From positions 124,001 to 188,000 of the forward strand of contig SUVG01000004.1 in the NCBI GenBank assembly GCA_015062115.1: DNA of 64,000 nucleotides, in the 5' to 3' direction. This DNA is from Elusimicrobium sp. GTDB taxonomy: Bacteria; Elusimicrobiota; Elusimicrobia; Elusimicrobiales; Elusimicrobiaceae. Made by a program: the position numbers and the translations under genes. The notes below the pieces were generated by a model. The model made no database searches, was not told where the DNA came from, and was given only the letters and a program-made list of their open reading frames with translations. Below are positions 8,955 to 17,236 of the stretch, one piece after another; position 1 is the stretch's first letter, and every line of letters starts with the position of its first letter.

Positions 8955-10145
8955 CTATTTTACTCTTTTATTAAGCACTATCGACATCCATGCCGGCACG
9001 TGTATATAAGGGTCAAAGATATTCAAAATAGAATACTCTCTAAAATATACATCGTACTTATCCCATTTAATGTTAACTTCAAGTTCGTTCGGGCTAGCAG
9101 GCACGGAAACACCTAATAAATAAGATTCATTATAAATACGCAAATCGCGCCAGAAAGGAGCAATAAGGAGCCCGTCTGTAGCGCGTAACGCGGCAATTTC
9201 GTTTAAGCCGGCATAACCTTTAAGACTTACCAAAGAACGGCCGACAATCGCATCGGCATAAGGGGCAAGGTCTTTGGGCATGGCACGCAGAACACCCACA
9301 AGCGGTAAAATATCTTGCTCACTGCCGAAAACCCCCAAAAAGGAGGCATCTGCCATCAATTTGGCAAAATCTTTACTCGTCATTTCCACAAAGGAACCGC
9401 TCCCGGCGGAATCTTCCACGAGTTGTAAAAACTTTTGTACTCCGTAACGAGCCGTATGCAACACATTATACGCTTCCTGCGCGGTAACTGTTTTTTTATT
9501 TTTAATTTTTTCCGCTACTTGGTGATAAGAAAGTTCACGCGTTCTGTTTTCAAGCGCGGCGGGTACTTTATCGGCAATGGGGGAGGGGATAATTTCTACT
9601 CCGGAAGTTGAAGCAACAGGCGACGAATTAGAAGATGTTTTCAAAAAAGATTTCAAAGAATTCCACGATCTTTTCAAAATGGAGAAAGAAGCCGGTTCGG
9701 TTTCCTGCAAAGGAGTATTTTCAAAGGCATATACATACCCCGTGGCACCCATTACCTGAAAACGCACCGGCGGCACATGACTTTTGGCCTGCAACCGGGC
9801 AAAATACTCAGGACGGGAAAGCGGTTTGGGGCGTTTGGCAAGTTCGTCTATTTTTAATTGAAGATTTTTCAGGTTTTGCTCCGTAATGGCTTGCATGGAG
9901 GGAGTGCGGAGAATTTGTTCTTCTACGGACGGGAGAAGAAGTTGTTCCATAGAAGGCAGAGCCATAGGGACGGATTTAACCGCACTTTTTTCAATCTGTT
10001 CCAAAAACATTTTTTCGGATAGTTTCATGTATTCGGCGACGGTAAAAGCCTTGCTTACGGGTTTAACAAGTTGCCCTTGCGCAAACAAAGCGGCAGGCAA
10101 AATCACTAAAGAAAAAACACCCAATAAAGATACTTTTTTATTCAT
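8955..10145 (-). CDS. Secreted protein of unknown function, 396 aa, related to the 1421-aa protein
   Basis: The product has a signal peptide ending ALFA-QG and no other membrane segment, so it should be periplasmic or outside the cell. I do not recognise a family. Its C-terminal half (about residues 230-370) looks like a helical-repeat domain. It shares the pattern 'LG.(F/Y)G ... IVGRSL..L ... W.....Y' with residues 170-260 of the giant protein encoded just downstream, which suggests duplication of a common domain. Residues 160-200 are a Ser/Pro-rich linker. The start has the strong ribosome site GGGAG. The gene is transcribed from its own GGGTC-type promoter module, and another such promoter separates it from the giant gene. 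Confidence 0.7.
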   Translation of the reverse strand: MNKKVSLLGVFSLVILPAALFAQGQLVKPVSKAFTVAEYMKLSEKMFLEQIEKSAVKSVPMALPSMEQLLLPSVEEQILRTPSMQAITEQNLKNLQLKIDELAKRPKPLSRPEYFARLQAKSHVPPVRFQVMGATGYVYAFENTPLQETEPASFSILKRSWNSLKSFLKTSSNSSPVASTSGVEIIPSPIADKVPAALENRTRELSYHQVAEKIKNKKTVTAQEAYNVLHTARYGVQKFLQLVEDSAGSGSFVEMTSKDFAKLMADASFLGVFGSEQDILPLVGVLRAMPKDLAPYADAIVGRSLVSLKGYAGLNEIAALRATDGLLIAPFWRDLRIYNESYLLGVSVPASPNELEVNIKWDKYDVYFREYSILNIFDPYIHVPAWMSIVLNKRVK

Positions 10146-10178
10146 AAATTCTCCCTAAAAGTAAAAACATATATTTTT

Positions 10179-10245
10179 ATTGTGCAAAAATGGGAAAAAA
10201 TGAACAAGGGCCCTAAGACCTATTTTCATATAGGTATTTGGGCCC
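10179..10245 (-). promoter_or_regulatory. GGGTC promoter module, copy 2
   Basis: On the minus strand the element reads AGGTCTTAGGGCCC, followed at once by the -35 TTGTTC (10207-10202), a 17-base spacer and the -10-like CACAAT (10184-10179). Two nested inverted repeats lie upstream: GGGCCC (10208-10213 with 10240-10245) and ACCTAT/ATAGGT (10218-10223 with 10230-10235). The paired arms differ from copy 1 yet still pair. It lies about 34 bases before the start at 10145. Confidence 0.55.
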
Positions 10246-10264
10246 AAAGAAAAAGGAAAAAAAG

Positions 10265-11401
10265 TTACCAATCTGCGTCTTTACCGAGCGCGGAGACGGG
10301 TAATTGCTCTCCAAAAGAAAAAGCACGGGGAACTTCGTGGACGGTAAGTTTTTGAGACAAAAAAGCACGGATATCTCTTAATGTTTCTTGGGTGAAACCT
10401 TCGTTTAACACGATAAAGGCCTTCAACCGTTCACCTTCATCGGGGCGCATCAACCGAACGCGGCAATCTTTTACGGCAGGGTGTTCTCTTAACACTTCTT
10501 CCGTATGCTTGGGATATACATTTATTCCGGCTACTTGCACACAGGCATCTGTCCGCTTAACAGGAAAAAATGTCCGTTCGGAAACAATTTCCACCTGATC
10601 CGGTAGTAGCGACCATTTTTCCTGTGATTTTCGTTTAATTTGAGGTTGGTCTTCCAATAACGAAATTTCCCAAAACGGGAATAATTCAAAAGGGGTTCTG
10701 GCATGATTTCGGCGGGCCATGGCTCCCATTTCGCTGGCTCCGTAAATTTCCGTCAACTTTTTGGCTCCGGCTGAGTACAATCCCTCAATCACTTCGTCTT
10801 TACAAGGGGCCGTGGAAGTAAGCACGGATACCCCGGGCGGAAAAGTATGTTTGCATTTCAAAAAGTATTTCCAAAATAAAGGGAAACCCACCACCAAGTC
10901 TCCTTCTTGCAGAAGAGTATTCCACGGTTGGGTCGGTAATGCGGGCCTGGAAATTACGGGAACTTTCAAAGCATGAGGCAAGGCAACCGTAAACGAAAAA
11001 CCGTATAGATGATTGGACGGCACCAAAGAAATAATCCTTTTTACTCCTTCAAATTCCGTTGCTACCCCGTAAGCTTCTTCCGCAATCATATCTGCCGAAT
11101 GAGGGCATTGTTTGGGCGTTCCCGTGCTTCCCGAAGTTAAAAAAACGATTTGCTGATTTTTAAGAAAAGAAGCATAGGCATAATCGGTCATTAAATCTAA
11201 AGAAGAGAAAGGACGGGGGGAGTAACCGAAGAAAATGGCCGTTTTCTCAAAAACCGTTTGGGCAACGGCAGGCGAAACCTGTGCAAAAAAATCTTCTGCG
11301 CTTTGGGTTTCAAAAACCGCCAATGCGTCCGCTTGCGTGCGGGCTGTTTCCGTACGGAAGAAATCAAGAATAATACGCTCAATATCACTACGGTTTAACA
11401 T
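10265..11401 (-). CDS. AMP-ligase (acyl/aryl-adenylating enzyme) of an aryl polyene-type cluster
   Basis: An ANL-superfamily adenylating enzyme, expected to activate the aryl starter acid with ATP and load it on an acyl carrier protein. The phosphate-binding loop reads LTSGSTGTPK near residue 90, and EIYGASEMG near residue 215 matches the adenine-binding motif. At 378 residues it is shorter than free CoA ligases. It ends GKDADW, so the catalytic lysine region is present but the chain stops soon after. I start it at the ATG at 11401 (MLNRSDIE), which overlaps the previous gene by 14 bases, rather than at the longer frame's first Met. It is the last gene of the pigment operon. Confidence 0.8.
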   Translation of the reverse strand: MLNRSDIERIILDFFRTETARTQADALAVFETQSAEDFFAQVSPAVAQTVFEKTAIFFGYSPRPFSSLDLMTDYAYASFLKNQQIVFLTSGSTGTPKQCPHSADMIAEEAYGVATEFEGVKRIISLVPSNHLYGFSFTVALPHALKVPVISRPALPTQPWNTLLQEGDLVVGFPLFWKYFLKCKHTFPPGVSVLTSTAPCKDEVIEGLYSAGAKKLTEIYGASEMGAMARRNHARTPFELFPFWEISLLEDQPQIKRKSQEKWSLLPDQVEIVSERTFFPVKRTDACVQVAGINVYPKHTEEVLREHPAVKDCRVRLMRPDEGERLKAFIVLNEGFTQETLRDIRAFLSQKLTVHEVPRAFSFGEQLPVSALGKDADW

Positions 11402-12173
11402 AGGGCACAGCCTCCAATAAAAATTCGGCTCCGGCAAAGTCATCGCGGAAGATAAACGGTTGTTGCTTTGCAAGTAAGCGGGCCGTTTGCAAAGCAGCCC
11501 AAGCGGAGGTGGAAGGGCTTTTCAAAGAAAAATCGGGGAAGTTTTCCGTCCGGGAAAAAGAAAGTTTTTCCACGGCAAACAAAGAATAGGGAGTCGGTTT
11601 TTTAGAAAGGATAAACGCCGCCGCCGCACGAACAAAAGGCCCTTCGGGATTTCTTATTACCGGGGAAAAAAGCGAGCGATCCCGGGGGGCATACTCAGCC
11701 GCAACGGGGTTGATGTCTTCGGCTACGGACACTAACACCTCCGCACACATTTCCCGTTCCAAAAATTCTTGTGCGGTTAAAAGTGCCCCGGCAAAGGAAA
11801 AATCAAACTGGCCGGTGGTTACGCAAGGGCCGTTTAAGTGTAAAAATAAAGAAAGGGTCAAGCCCGTAAAATTATGAACAGACCCGGCAAAAGCCGTGGG
11901 AGAAGAAAGTTCATCTCCGTCATCAATAATACTGTCCATAAACTTACAAGTGCTTTCCAAACTGCCGGCCCCGACGGCTACGCTTAACCCCATTTCCTTG
12001 GGAGCATGAATATCCAAGCCTGCTTGGCTGAGCGCTTGTGCGGAACAAAAAAGAGCATTTTTGGAAATAATTTCCATTCTGCGCAGACGGCGCGCTTCAA
12101 AATAAGGAGCAAAATTTTCTACGGTAGCATCTCCCTCTAAGAAAGAAAAACCGTTTATGTAAAATTTAGCCAT
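11388..12173 (-). CDS. Ketosynthase-like protein without catalytic cysteine (probable chain-length factor)
   Basis: At 261 residues this corresponds to the N-terminal half of a beta-ketoacyl synthase, like the 'ketoacyl-synt_2' proteins of aryl polyene clusters. The hallmark GPCVT is kept near residue 130. The position that is cysteine in the two true ketosynthases of this operon reads aspartate here (GPCVTTGQFDFS compared with GPCVGASDACAT). It therefore probably cannot condense acyl chains and acts as partner or chain-length factor of the adjacent ketosynthase. It overlaps that gene by 8 bases and the AMP-ligase by 14, implying translational coupling. The assignment to this family is by position and motif; the exact partner is inference. 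Confidence 0.75.
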   Translation of the reverse strand: MAKFYINGFSFLEGDATVENFAPYFEARRLRRMEIISKNALFCSAQALSQAGLDIHAPKEMGLSVAVGAGSLESTCKFMDSIIDDGDELSSPTAFAGSVHNFTGLTLSLFLHLNGPCVTTGQFDFSFAGALLTAQEFLEREMCAEVLVSVAEDINPVAAEYAPRDRSLFSPVIRNPEGPFVRAAAAFILSKKPTPYSLFAVEKLSFSRTENFPDFSLKSPSTSAWAALQTARLLAKQQPFIFRDDFAGAEFLLEAVPYVKP

Positions 12174-13368
12174 AATAGTCCTCCGCGCCCAAGACTACGG
12201 CCGCATTACAACCGCCAAAGGCCAACGAGTTGGAAAGAGCCGCCCGTTTGAGGACGGCGGTTTCACCGCAAGAGGGAGCAAAACCGATGGTTTCGTCCAA
12301 TTGTTCAAACCCCGTGGTAGGCGGCAGAATACGCTTATTTAAGGCTGTCAAAGAAAGCACCGCCTCTACGGCACCCGCCGCGCCCAAAGTATGCCCCGTA
12401 ACGCCTTTGGAACCCCACACACAAACGCCCGGCAAAAGTTCATTAAAAGCCATGGCTTCCGCGGCATCGTTGGCTTGGCTGGCGGTGGCATGCGCATTTA
12501 CAAAGGCTAAATTGTCCGCGGTCAGGGAGGCTTCTTTTAAGGCAAAAGAAATAGCCTTTTTTAAGCCTTTGGCGGTAGGGTCGGGAGCCGTGGGGTGGTA
12601 TGCATCGCAAGCATTTCCGTATCCCAATACGTACCCTCGGGGACGGACGGAAAATTCTTGTGCGGTTTTTTCGTTTAAGAGAAGTAACGCTCCCGCTCCT
12701 TCCCCGATGTTAATACCGTTTCGGTTTTTGGAAAAAGGACGGCACCGCTCTTTAGAAGCAATCAACAGGCGGATAAATCCGTCGTAAGGGATTAAGTTTA
12801 TTTCGTCTGTTCCACCACACAAAACCGCATCGCAAAACCCGGAAAGCAACCAACTTTTAGCCAGGCCTATCGCGTCCGTTCCGCTTGCACAGGCCGTAAC
12901 AATGGTTTGAAACGGCCCCTTAAATCCATAATGCCGGGAAATCGCCCCGGCGGTGGGGGTGCGGAAATAATGGGCTAAACGGGCCGGGTCTTTGGGAGAA
13001 GGTTTACCGGCGCGCCAATTATTGTAAACGGAAAAACAGTTAAAAGAAGCGTCCACCGAGGTGCCGGCTATCACTCCGACACGCTTAGAGGCAAGTGCTT
13101 GGGGGGAAATACCCGCTTGCAAAAAAGCCTCTTGTGCGGCAGTTAAAAAGAAATGTTGGCTAAGGCTTCTGTCCTCGGGGCAAGAGGCTACAAGTTCCGG
13201 CGTTACCATAAAGACGGGGAAACGATCCGTATAAGCACTTTGAACGCGGGCAGTCGGCAACGAAAATTCGGCTTCCCCGCTTAAAGCACCGCGGAAAGTT
13301 TCTTCCACCGTTCTACCGGCGGCGCAAACGCACCCTGTGCCGGCAATGATAACGCGATTTGAAGTCAT
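12166..13368 (-). CDS. Beta-ketoacyl-ACP synthase II-type ketosynthase (KS2)
   Basis: A complete FabF-like condensing enzyme of 400 residues. The catalytic Cys160 sits in TACASGTD. The first histidine is in NAHATASQAND, and the lysine/second histidine region reads SKGVTGHTLGAAG. It should extend the polyene chain by decarboxylative condensation with malonyl-ACP. It begins one base into the stop of the ACP gene (13368) and overlaps the ketosynthase-like gene that follows, so the ACP, KS and chain-length factor are encoded as one coupled block. The first domain residues (RVIIAGTGCVCAAG) are typical, so the start is secure. Confidence 0.88.
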   Translation of the reverse strand: MTSNRVIIAGTGCVCAAGRTVEETFRGALSGEAEFSLPTARVQSAYTDRFPVFMVTPELVASCPEDRSLSQHFFLTAAQEAFLQAGISPQALASKRVGVIAGTSVDASFNCFSVYNNWRAGKPSPKDPARLAHYFRTPTAGAISRHYGFKGPFQTIVTACASGTDAIGLAKSWLLSGFCDAVLCGGTDEINLIPYDGFIRLLIASKERCRPFSKNRNGINIGEGAGALLLLNEKTAQEFSVRPRGYVLGYGNACDAYHPTAPDPTAKGLKKAISFALKEASLTADNLAFVNAHATASQANDAAEAMAFNELLPGVCVWGSKGVTGHTLGAAGAVEAVLSLTALNKRILPPTTGFEQLDETIGFAPSCGETAVLKRAALSNSLAFGGCNAAVVLGAEDYYG

Positions 13369-13628
13369 TATTTTTTCCGGTTTTGTTCAATGTAAGCGGC
13401 CAAAGTACCTAAATCTTTGAAAATTTCGCGGCCTTGTTGCATATTTTCAATGGTAATGCCGTATTTTTTTTGAAGAAGCATAATAAGTTCCACGGCGTCT
13501 AAACTATCCAACCCCAGGCCCTGCTCGCCGAAAATGGCATCTTGCGCGCCGAATTTGGAAAGGTCGGCCCCGCCCAAATCAATCCCGTCGGAAATCATTT
13601 GTTTAATTTCTTCAATCGTTTGTTGCAT
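13368..13628 (-). CDS. Acyl carrier protein (ACP2)
   Basis: An 86-residue acyl carrier protein. The phosphopantetheine attachment serine is S42 in GLGLDSLDAVEL, followed by the usual acidic helix. I choose the ATG at 13628 (MQQTIEE) because GGGAG stands about 7 bases upstream; the longer frame would begin inside the preceding gene. It overlaps the acyltransferase gene by 17 bases and the ketosynthase gene by one base. It carries growing acyl chains for the type II polyene synthase. No phosphopantetheinyl transferase is visible in the window, so that activity must come from elsewhere. Confidence 0.88.
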   Translation of the reverse strand: MQQTIEEIKQMISDGIDLGGADLSKFGAQDAIFGEQGLGLDSLDAVELIMLLQKKYGITIENMQQGREIFKDLGTLAAYIEQNRKK

Positions 13629-14529
13629 AATCTTTCTCCCAAAGGTCAAAATAATTAAAAAACTGATATGGATATTTTATACAAAATGCTTGCAAGGCGT
13701 CCACGAATTGTTGCGCGAAAATTTGGTAATTTTCTTTGGACGGGCCTTTTTCGGGTACGGTAAAATGGGCAACCGTCCAAGAAGCAAATTTGCCCGCTCC
13801 TAGCCAAGGCGAAAATATAATCACAATCGGTGCGCCCGTAGCCGCTGCCATGCGGTAGAAACTGTACGGCACGCGTATTTTTCCGCCTAAAAAGGAGGTT
13901 TCCACCGTGTTTTTTTCGTCACCGAATACGCGGTCTGCCATGGCACAAACAACTTCTCCTTTTTGCAAAGCACTCATCATTTCCACCACCCCGCCCAACG
14001 GCCCGGCCGGGTTAATGAAAGAAAAAGGTGCCTGCTTACCGCTGTGTTCCGCTACGGTTTTATCGTTGTCTTTCGGGTTTCGGTAGTAAAGCACATGTTT
14101 TTTGGCAGAAATAAAATCGGTTAAATTGACAGCCATTTGCCATGCCCCGCAATGAGCGGAAAGCAAAATAAGGCCTTTCCCGCAGGATACAAGTTCACGA
14201 CAAAGCACGCATTCTTCTTCCGTGGAAACAACTTCCACCTTTCCCAATATTCCCAAAGCGGCGCGGTCAACCAATGTGCGCGCAAAAGTGAGGTTTAACA
14301 AATAAGTATGCTTAAAAAACTGCCAACGGTTTTTGGGCGCAAATCTATGCTGAATATAGGCACTCGATTTGCGGTAAACGGCAGGGGACAACGAATAAAA
14401 AAGGACAAGCGGATAAAGAAACAAATAAGCCACTCCGCGCCCGCCCAAAAAAATAAGTGCATAGACGAAACGATGCTTAAATTTAGAGGCCAAACTGCGC
14501 CCGGTTTTTTCGGTTTGTTTATTTTTCAT
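13612..14529 (-). CDS. LpxL/HtrB-type acyltransferase of the pigment cluster
   Basis: A 305-residue member of the lysophospholipid/lipid A acyltransferase group with a hydrophobic segment at residues 22-48. It is expected to move an acyl chain, here perhaps the polyene, from ACP onto a lipid or sugar at the inner membrane. The catalytic histidine lies in SAHCGAWQ. The usual HxxxxE/D motif therefore has Gln in the acid position, which would be unusual for LpxL itself. FLGGKIRVPYSF and the downstream GAP motif fit the family. It overlaps the GT2 gene by 11 bases upstream and the ACP gene downstream. The acceptor is not known. Confidence 0.75.
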   Translation of the reverse strand: MKNKQTEKTGRSLASKFKHRFVYALIFLGGRGVAYLFLYPLVLFYSLSPAVYRKSSAYIQHRFAPKNRWQFFKHTYLLNLTFARTLVDRAALGILGKVEVVSTEEECVLCRELVSCGKGLILLSAHCGAWQMAVNLTDFISAKKHVLYYRNPKDNDKTVAEHSGKQAPFSFINPAGPLGGVVEMMSALQKGEVVCAMADRVFGDEKNTVETSFLGGKIRVPYSFYRMAAATGAPIVIIFSPWLGAGKFASWTVAHFTVPEKGPSKENYQIFAQQFVDALQAFCIKYPYQFFNYFDLWEKDYATND

Positions 14530-15676
14530 ATTGTTTACCGTTCAGTCCGCGTGTCAATAATTTTCCAATCACCCACACTAGCCCGAAAGTTAAAGCGGCT
14601 AAAAGCGGTGCTACCACGAAGGAACCGATAACCCACTCCCATACGCGTTGCAGGAATTGATGCCCTAAAGTGGTTAAATTAAACTCGGTCAAAAAATGGC
14701 CGTACCGAATAAAATATCCCGCTTCGATACACAAGGCAGGAACCAAGGGGCCGATGCATAATTTTTCAAAAGAAATGGTAAGCACCCGGTTCAAATTCCA
14801 CCAACCCGCCCCCATAAAAAGCATAACCTGACGCACCCCGGGAAAGGCAATACTTCCGCAAAAAATACCCCATGCCGCCGAAAAAGCATTTTTTACTGCA
14901 CTGTCGGGGTGTTTTAGATTTTCTATCATCACTTCCCAGTAGCCTCGTTTTTTAACCGGTTTTTTCGGTTGGGAAACACGGCAATACTGGCGATGCGGAA
15001 CGGGCAACATGGAACGAATCGTTAAGTAAGTATTGAGCACGGTTAAACGCAAATTGTCCTTCAATCCGCTAAAGTGGGAAATTCTGTTTTTAGGGTAAGT
15101 AACCGAAATATCAACTTCTTCCACGGGGAAACCCGCCCAAAGAGCCCGCACGGTTACTTCCACTTCAAAGGCATATCGCTTACACCAATACCGTTGGCAC
15201 AAAAGTAAGTCCACCGGATAGCAACGGTATCCGCTTTGAATATCGCCGATCGGCTTGCCGGTTTGCAAATGTACCCAAAACCCGCCGAAAGCCCGCCCGA
15301 AACGCGAAGAAAAAGGAACCGTTTTTTTATCAAATTTTCGTTTCCCGATTACCAACGCCAACGGATTTTGCTTGGCGGCGGCCAACAGCAAAGGAAAATC
15401 GTTCGGGTGGTGTTGGCCGTCGGCATCAATGGTAACCAAATGGGTATAACCGTGCGCGTGGGCCCATTTGGCGGCTTCTTGGATAACCACCCCTTTTCCG
15501 CGGTTTTGCGCGAAACGGATAAAGGATACCTTCAACCCTGCCAGTTCTTTTTCGGGCGATACGGTGCTTCCGTCATCAAACACGGCCACATGCGGGCAGA
15601 GAGCCAAACAGCCCTCGGCTACCCGGCGTAAGGTGGCGGAGTGATTATAATGCGGAATAACGATAAGCACTTTCAT
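14519..15676 (-). CDS. GT2 glycosyltransferase fused to a DUF2062 membrane domain
   Basis: The N-terminal half (about residues 1-235) is a family 2 glycosyltransferase. It has a PHYNHS start, DDGST, a DADGQHHP metal site and the IQSGYR region. The C-terminal part (about 250-375) contains hydrophobic helices matching the DUF2062 membrane domain. This fusion recurs in aryl polyene clusters, where it probably modifies or anchors the pigment at the inner membrane. It starts three bases after the DNA methyltransferase stop and overlaps the acyltransferase gene by 11 bases. Sugar donor and acceptor cannot be read from the sequence. Confidence 0.85.
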   Translation of the reverse strand: MKVLIVIPHYNHSATLRRVAEGCLALCPHVAVFDDGSTVSPEKELAGLKVSFIRFAQNRGKGVVIQEAAKWAHAHGYTHLVTIDADGQHHPNDFPLLLAAAKQNPLALVIGKRKFDKKTVPFSSRFGRAFGGFWVHLQTGKPIGDIQSGYRCYPVDLLLCQRYWCKRYAFEVEVTVRALWAGFPVEEVDISVTYPKNRISHFSGLKDNLRLTVLNTYLTIRSMLPVPHRQYCRVSQPKKPVKKRGYWEVMIENLKHPDSAVKNAFSAAWGIFCGSIAFPGVRQVMLFMGAGWWNLNRVLTISFEKLCIGPLVPALCIEAGYFIRYGHFLTEFNLTTLGHQFLQRVWEWVIGSFVVAPLLAALTFGLVWVIGKLLTRGLNGKQYEK

Positions 15677-15679
15677 GGG

Positions 15680-16765
15680 TTATTTTTCCAATAAAAATAA
15701 ATACTCTATGTGGTTGCCGTTATGTTGGGCAGAAACCCACCGGCGGGTACTGCACATATGCGCCATTACATTTTGTTTATAATCAATTTCCAGCATTTTT
15801 TTTATTTTGCCGCGGGAAGACAAAATATCCAGCAGCTCCTTTTGCGTTGCTCTTCCGCCGGAACTGTAGGAAAGCAAAATATAACGGGCCTTGGTTTGTT
15901 TGATGAGTTCGTCCAAGGCCTGCAAGGCCACAAAATGCCCGCTTGGTGTTTTGCGGTATGATTCGAAAACGGAAGGACTTTGCAAATCCCGGGAATCTTC
16001 CCGACGGTTAGCCTTGCCGAAAAGCACGGGCTTATCGTGGCGGATAACGGTTGTCCAAAAGTGGTAGTACGCATTATACCGAACACGGCTGGGGGGCATT
16101 TTCTCGTTATTGGAACCGTACGGCGGGTCAAAATAGGCTAAGTCCCACTCTTGTTTGGATAAAAGAGAAAAAATATCCCCGCGTGAAACCTCATGTTCCT
16201 GAGTAAGCGGAAATTTTCGGGGCATTTTCAATACCAATTCCTTGTAAGAACGCGCCGACCACTTGGATAGGTAAGAGGCATAATGCCCCAAGGTGCTATC
16301 CACTTCGTCCAAGGCTAAAATTAAACTGGTTAACAATACACTTTTATCTTCGAAAGAGAGATTCATTTTCTCTATTTCGTCCCGCACCGCATCCAACTTA
16401 CGCATATTTTTTAATTGAAAGGGCTTTTTGGTATCTTTTTCTGTTCCGCCGTAATGAGAACTGAACCAACCTTCATAACCGTTTAGCGCGTTTAAGTGGT
16501 CTATCATTTCTTGGTAATACCGAACAGGCCGATTGGCTTTTAAGTAACAAGTTCCAAACACTTCCGCCCAGTCCGCCACATCGTTGGCTGCAACGCTGTA
16601 TCCGCATTGTGCAAACCCCTGCGATACACGCGTTGTTCCGCTAAAACCGTCCAACACACGCCGAACGGAGCCCAACTCCCCGCAAACCTGCAAAATATGC
16701 GGCAAGATCTTTAATTTGGATCCCGCATATTTGATTCCTTCGGTTTGAATGATAGGGGGTTTCAT
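15680..16765 (-). CDS. D12-class DNA adenine N6-methyltransferase
   Basis: A 361-residue DNA methyltransferase of the Dam/M.MboI (D12) type. KYAGSK at residues 13-18 is the start motif. The SAM-binding FxG motif is DGFSGTTRVSQGF at residues 39-51, and the catalytic DPPYGSN motif is near residue 211. It would methylate the adenine N6 in a short site. No restriction endonuclease lies next to it. It sits in the middle of the pigment operon, three bases from each neighbour (thioesterase stop, glycosyltransferase start). It is therefore almost certainly cotranscribed with genes that have no obvious need for it. Whether it is an orphan epigenetic regulator or a passenger is open. Confidence 0.85.
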   Translation of the reverse strand: MKPPIIQTEGIKYAGSKLKILPHILQVCGELGSVRRVLDGFSGTTRVSQGFAQCGYSVAANDVADWAEVFGTCYLKANRPVRYYQEMIDHLNALNGYEGWFSSHYGGTEKDTKKPFQLKNMRKLDAVRDEIEKMNLSFEDKSVLLTSLILALDEVDSTLGHYASYLSKWSARSYKELVLKMPRKFPLTQEHEVSRGDIFSLLSKQEWDLAYFDPPYGSNNEKMPPSRVRYNAYYHFWTTVIRHDKPVLFGKANRREDSRDLQSPSVFESYRKTPSGHFVALQALDELIKQTKARYILLSYSSGGRATQKELLDILSSRGKIKKMLEIDYKQNVMAHMCSTRRWVSAQHNGNHIEYLFLLEK

Positions 16766-16768
16766 AAA

Positions 16769-17236
16769 TTAGAGAATAATTTTTCCTTCTTTCCAGTTTT
16801 GTAAAAAAGGACGGGCAAACTCCGGCCACTCAAAAAGCAGGTTTTGGTCTTTATCCACCATTAACTGCACACTGTAACCGCGAGCCATGGTTTTTTGATT
16901 TTGGTCTAAAATGGTAAAGTCGTAATTCAGGCGGGCGGCATCCGTATAAAACAGACGGGCTTGTATTTCGTATTGTTTCCCGAAGAAGAGAGAAGACAAG
17001 TAATCTACATGAAACTGCCGAACCGGAATTAAAATACCGTGATTGTAGAAATCTTGATACCCGATACCAAGCGCATCTCCCAAAGCCACGCGGGCATCTT
17101 CAATAAACCCGGCATAGTGTCCATGCCACATAATGCCCATAGGGTCTACTTCATTAAAGCGCACCGTACGAAAGGCCGATTTCGTCAACGGAGCAGGTGC
17201 GCCTTCGGGAGTAGTAAAATAAGAAATTTTCTTCAT
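16769..17236 (-). CDS. Hotdog-fold acyl thioesterase (4HBT/YbgC type)
   Basis: A 155-residue single hotdog domain. The 4HBT signature is clear: RFNEVDPMGIMWHGHY with catalytic Asp31, then a helix FIEDARV. In aryl polyene clusters this enzyme hydrolyses acyl thioesters, either as release or proof-reading step. Its start overlaps the dehydratase stop by four bases, and it is followed after three bases by the DNA methyltransferase. Residues 1-20 are a leader ahead of the fold; a shorter start is possible but no internal Met lies before the motif. Confidence 0.82.
   Translation of the reverse strand: MKKISYFTTPEGAPAPLTKSAFRTVRFNEVDPMGIMWHGHYAGFIEDARVALGDALGIGYQDFYNHGILIPVRQFHVDYLSSLFFGKQYEIQARLFYTDAARLNYDFTILDQNQKTMARGYSVQLMVDKDQNLLFEWPEFARPFLQNWKEGKIIL

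Noticed and set aside
11401-11473. Longer start of the AMP-ligase (extra 24 residues)
   Set aside because: Would lie wholly in the preceding ketosynthase-like gene; the ATG at 11401 gives the usual short overlap.
12230-12787. 185-aa plus-strand frame within KS2
   Set aside because: Antisense to a clear ketosynthase; no family features.
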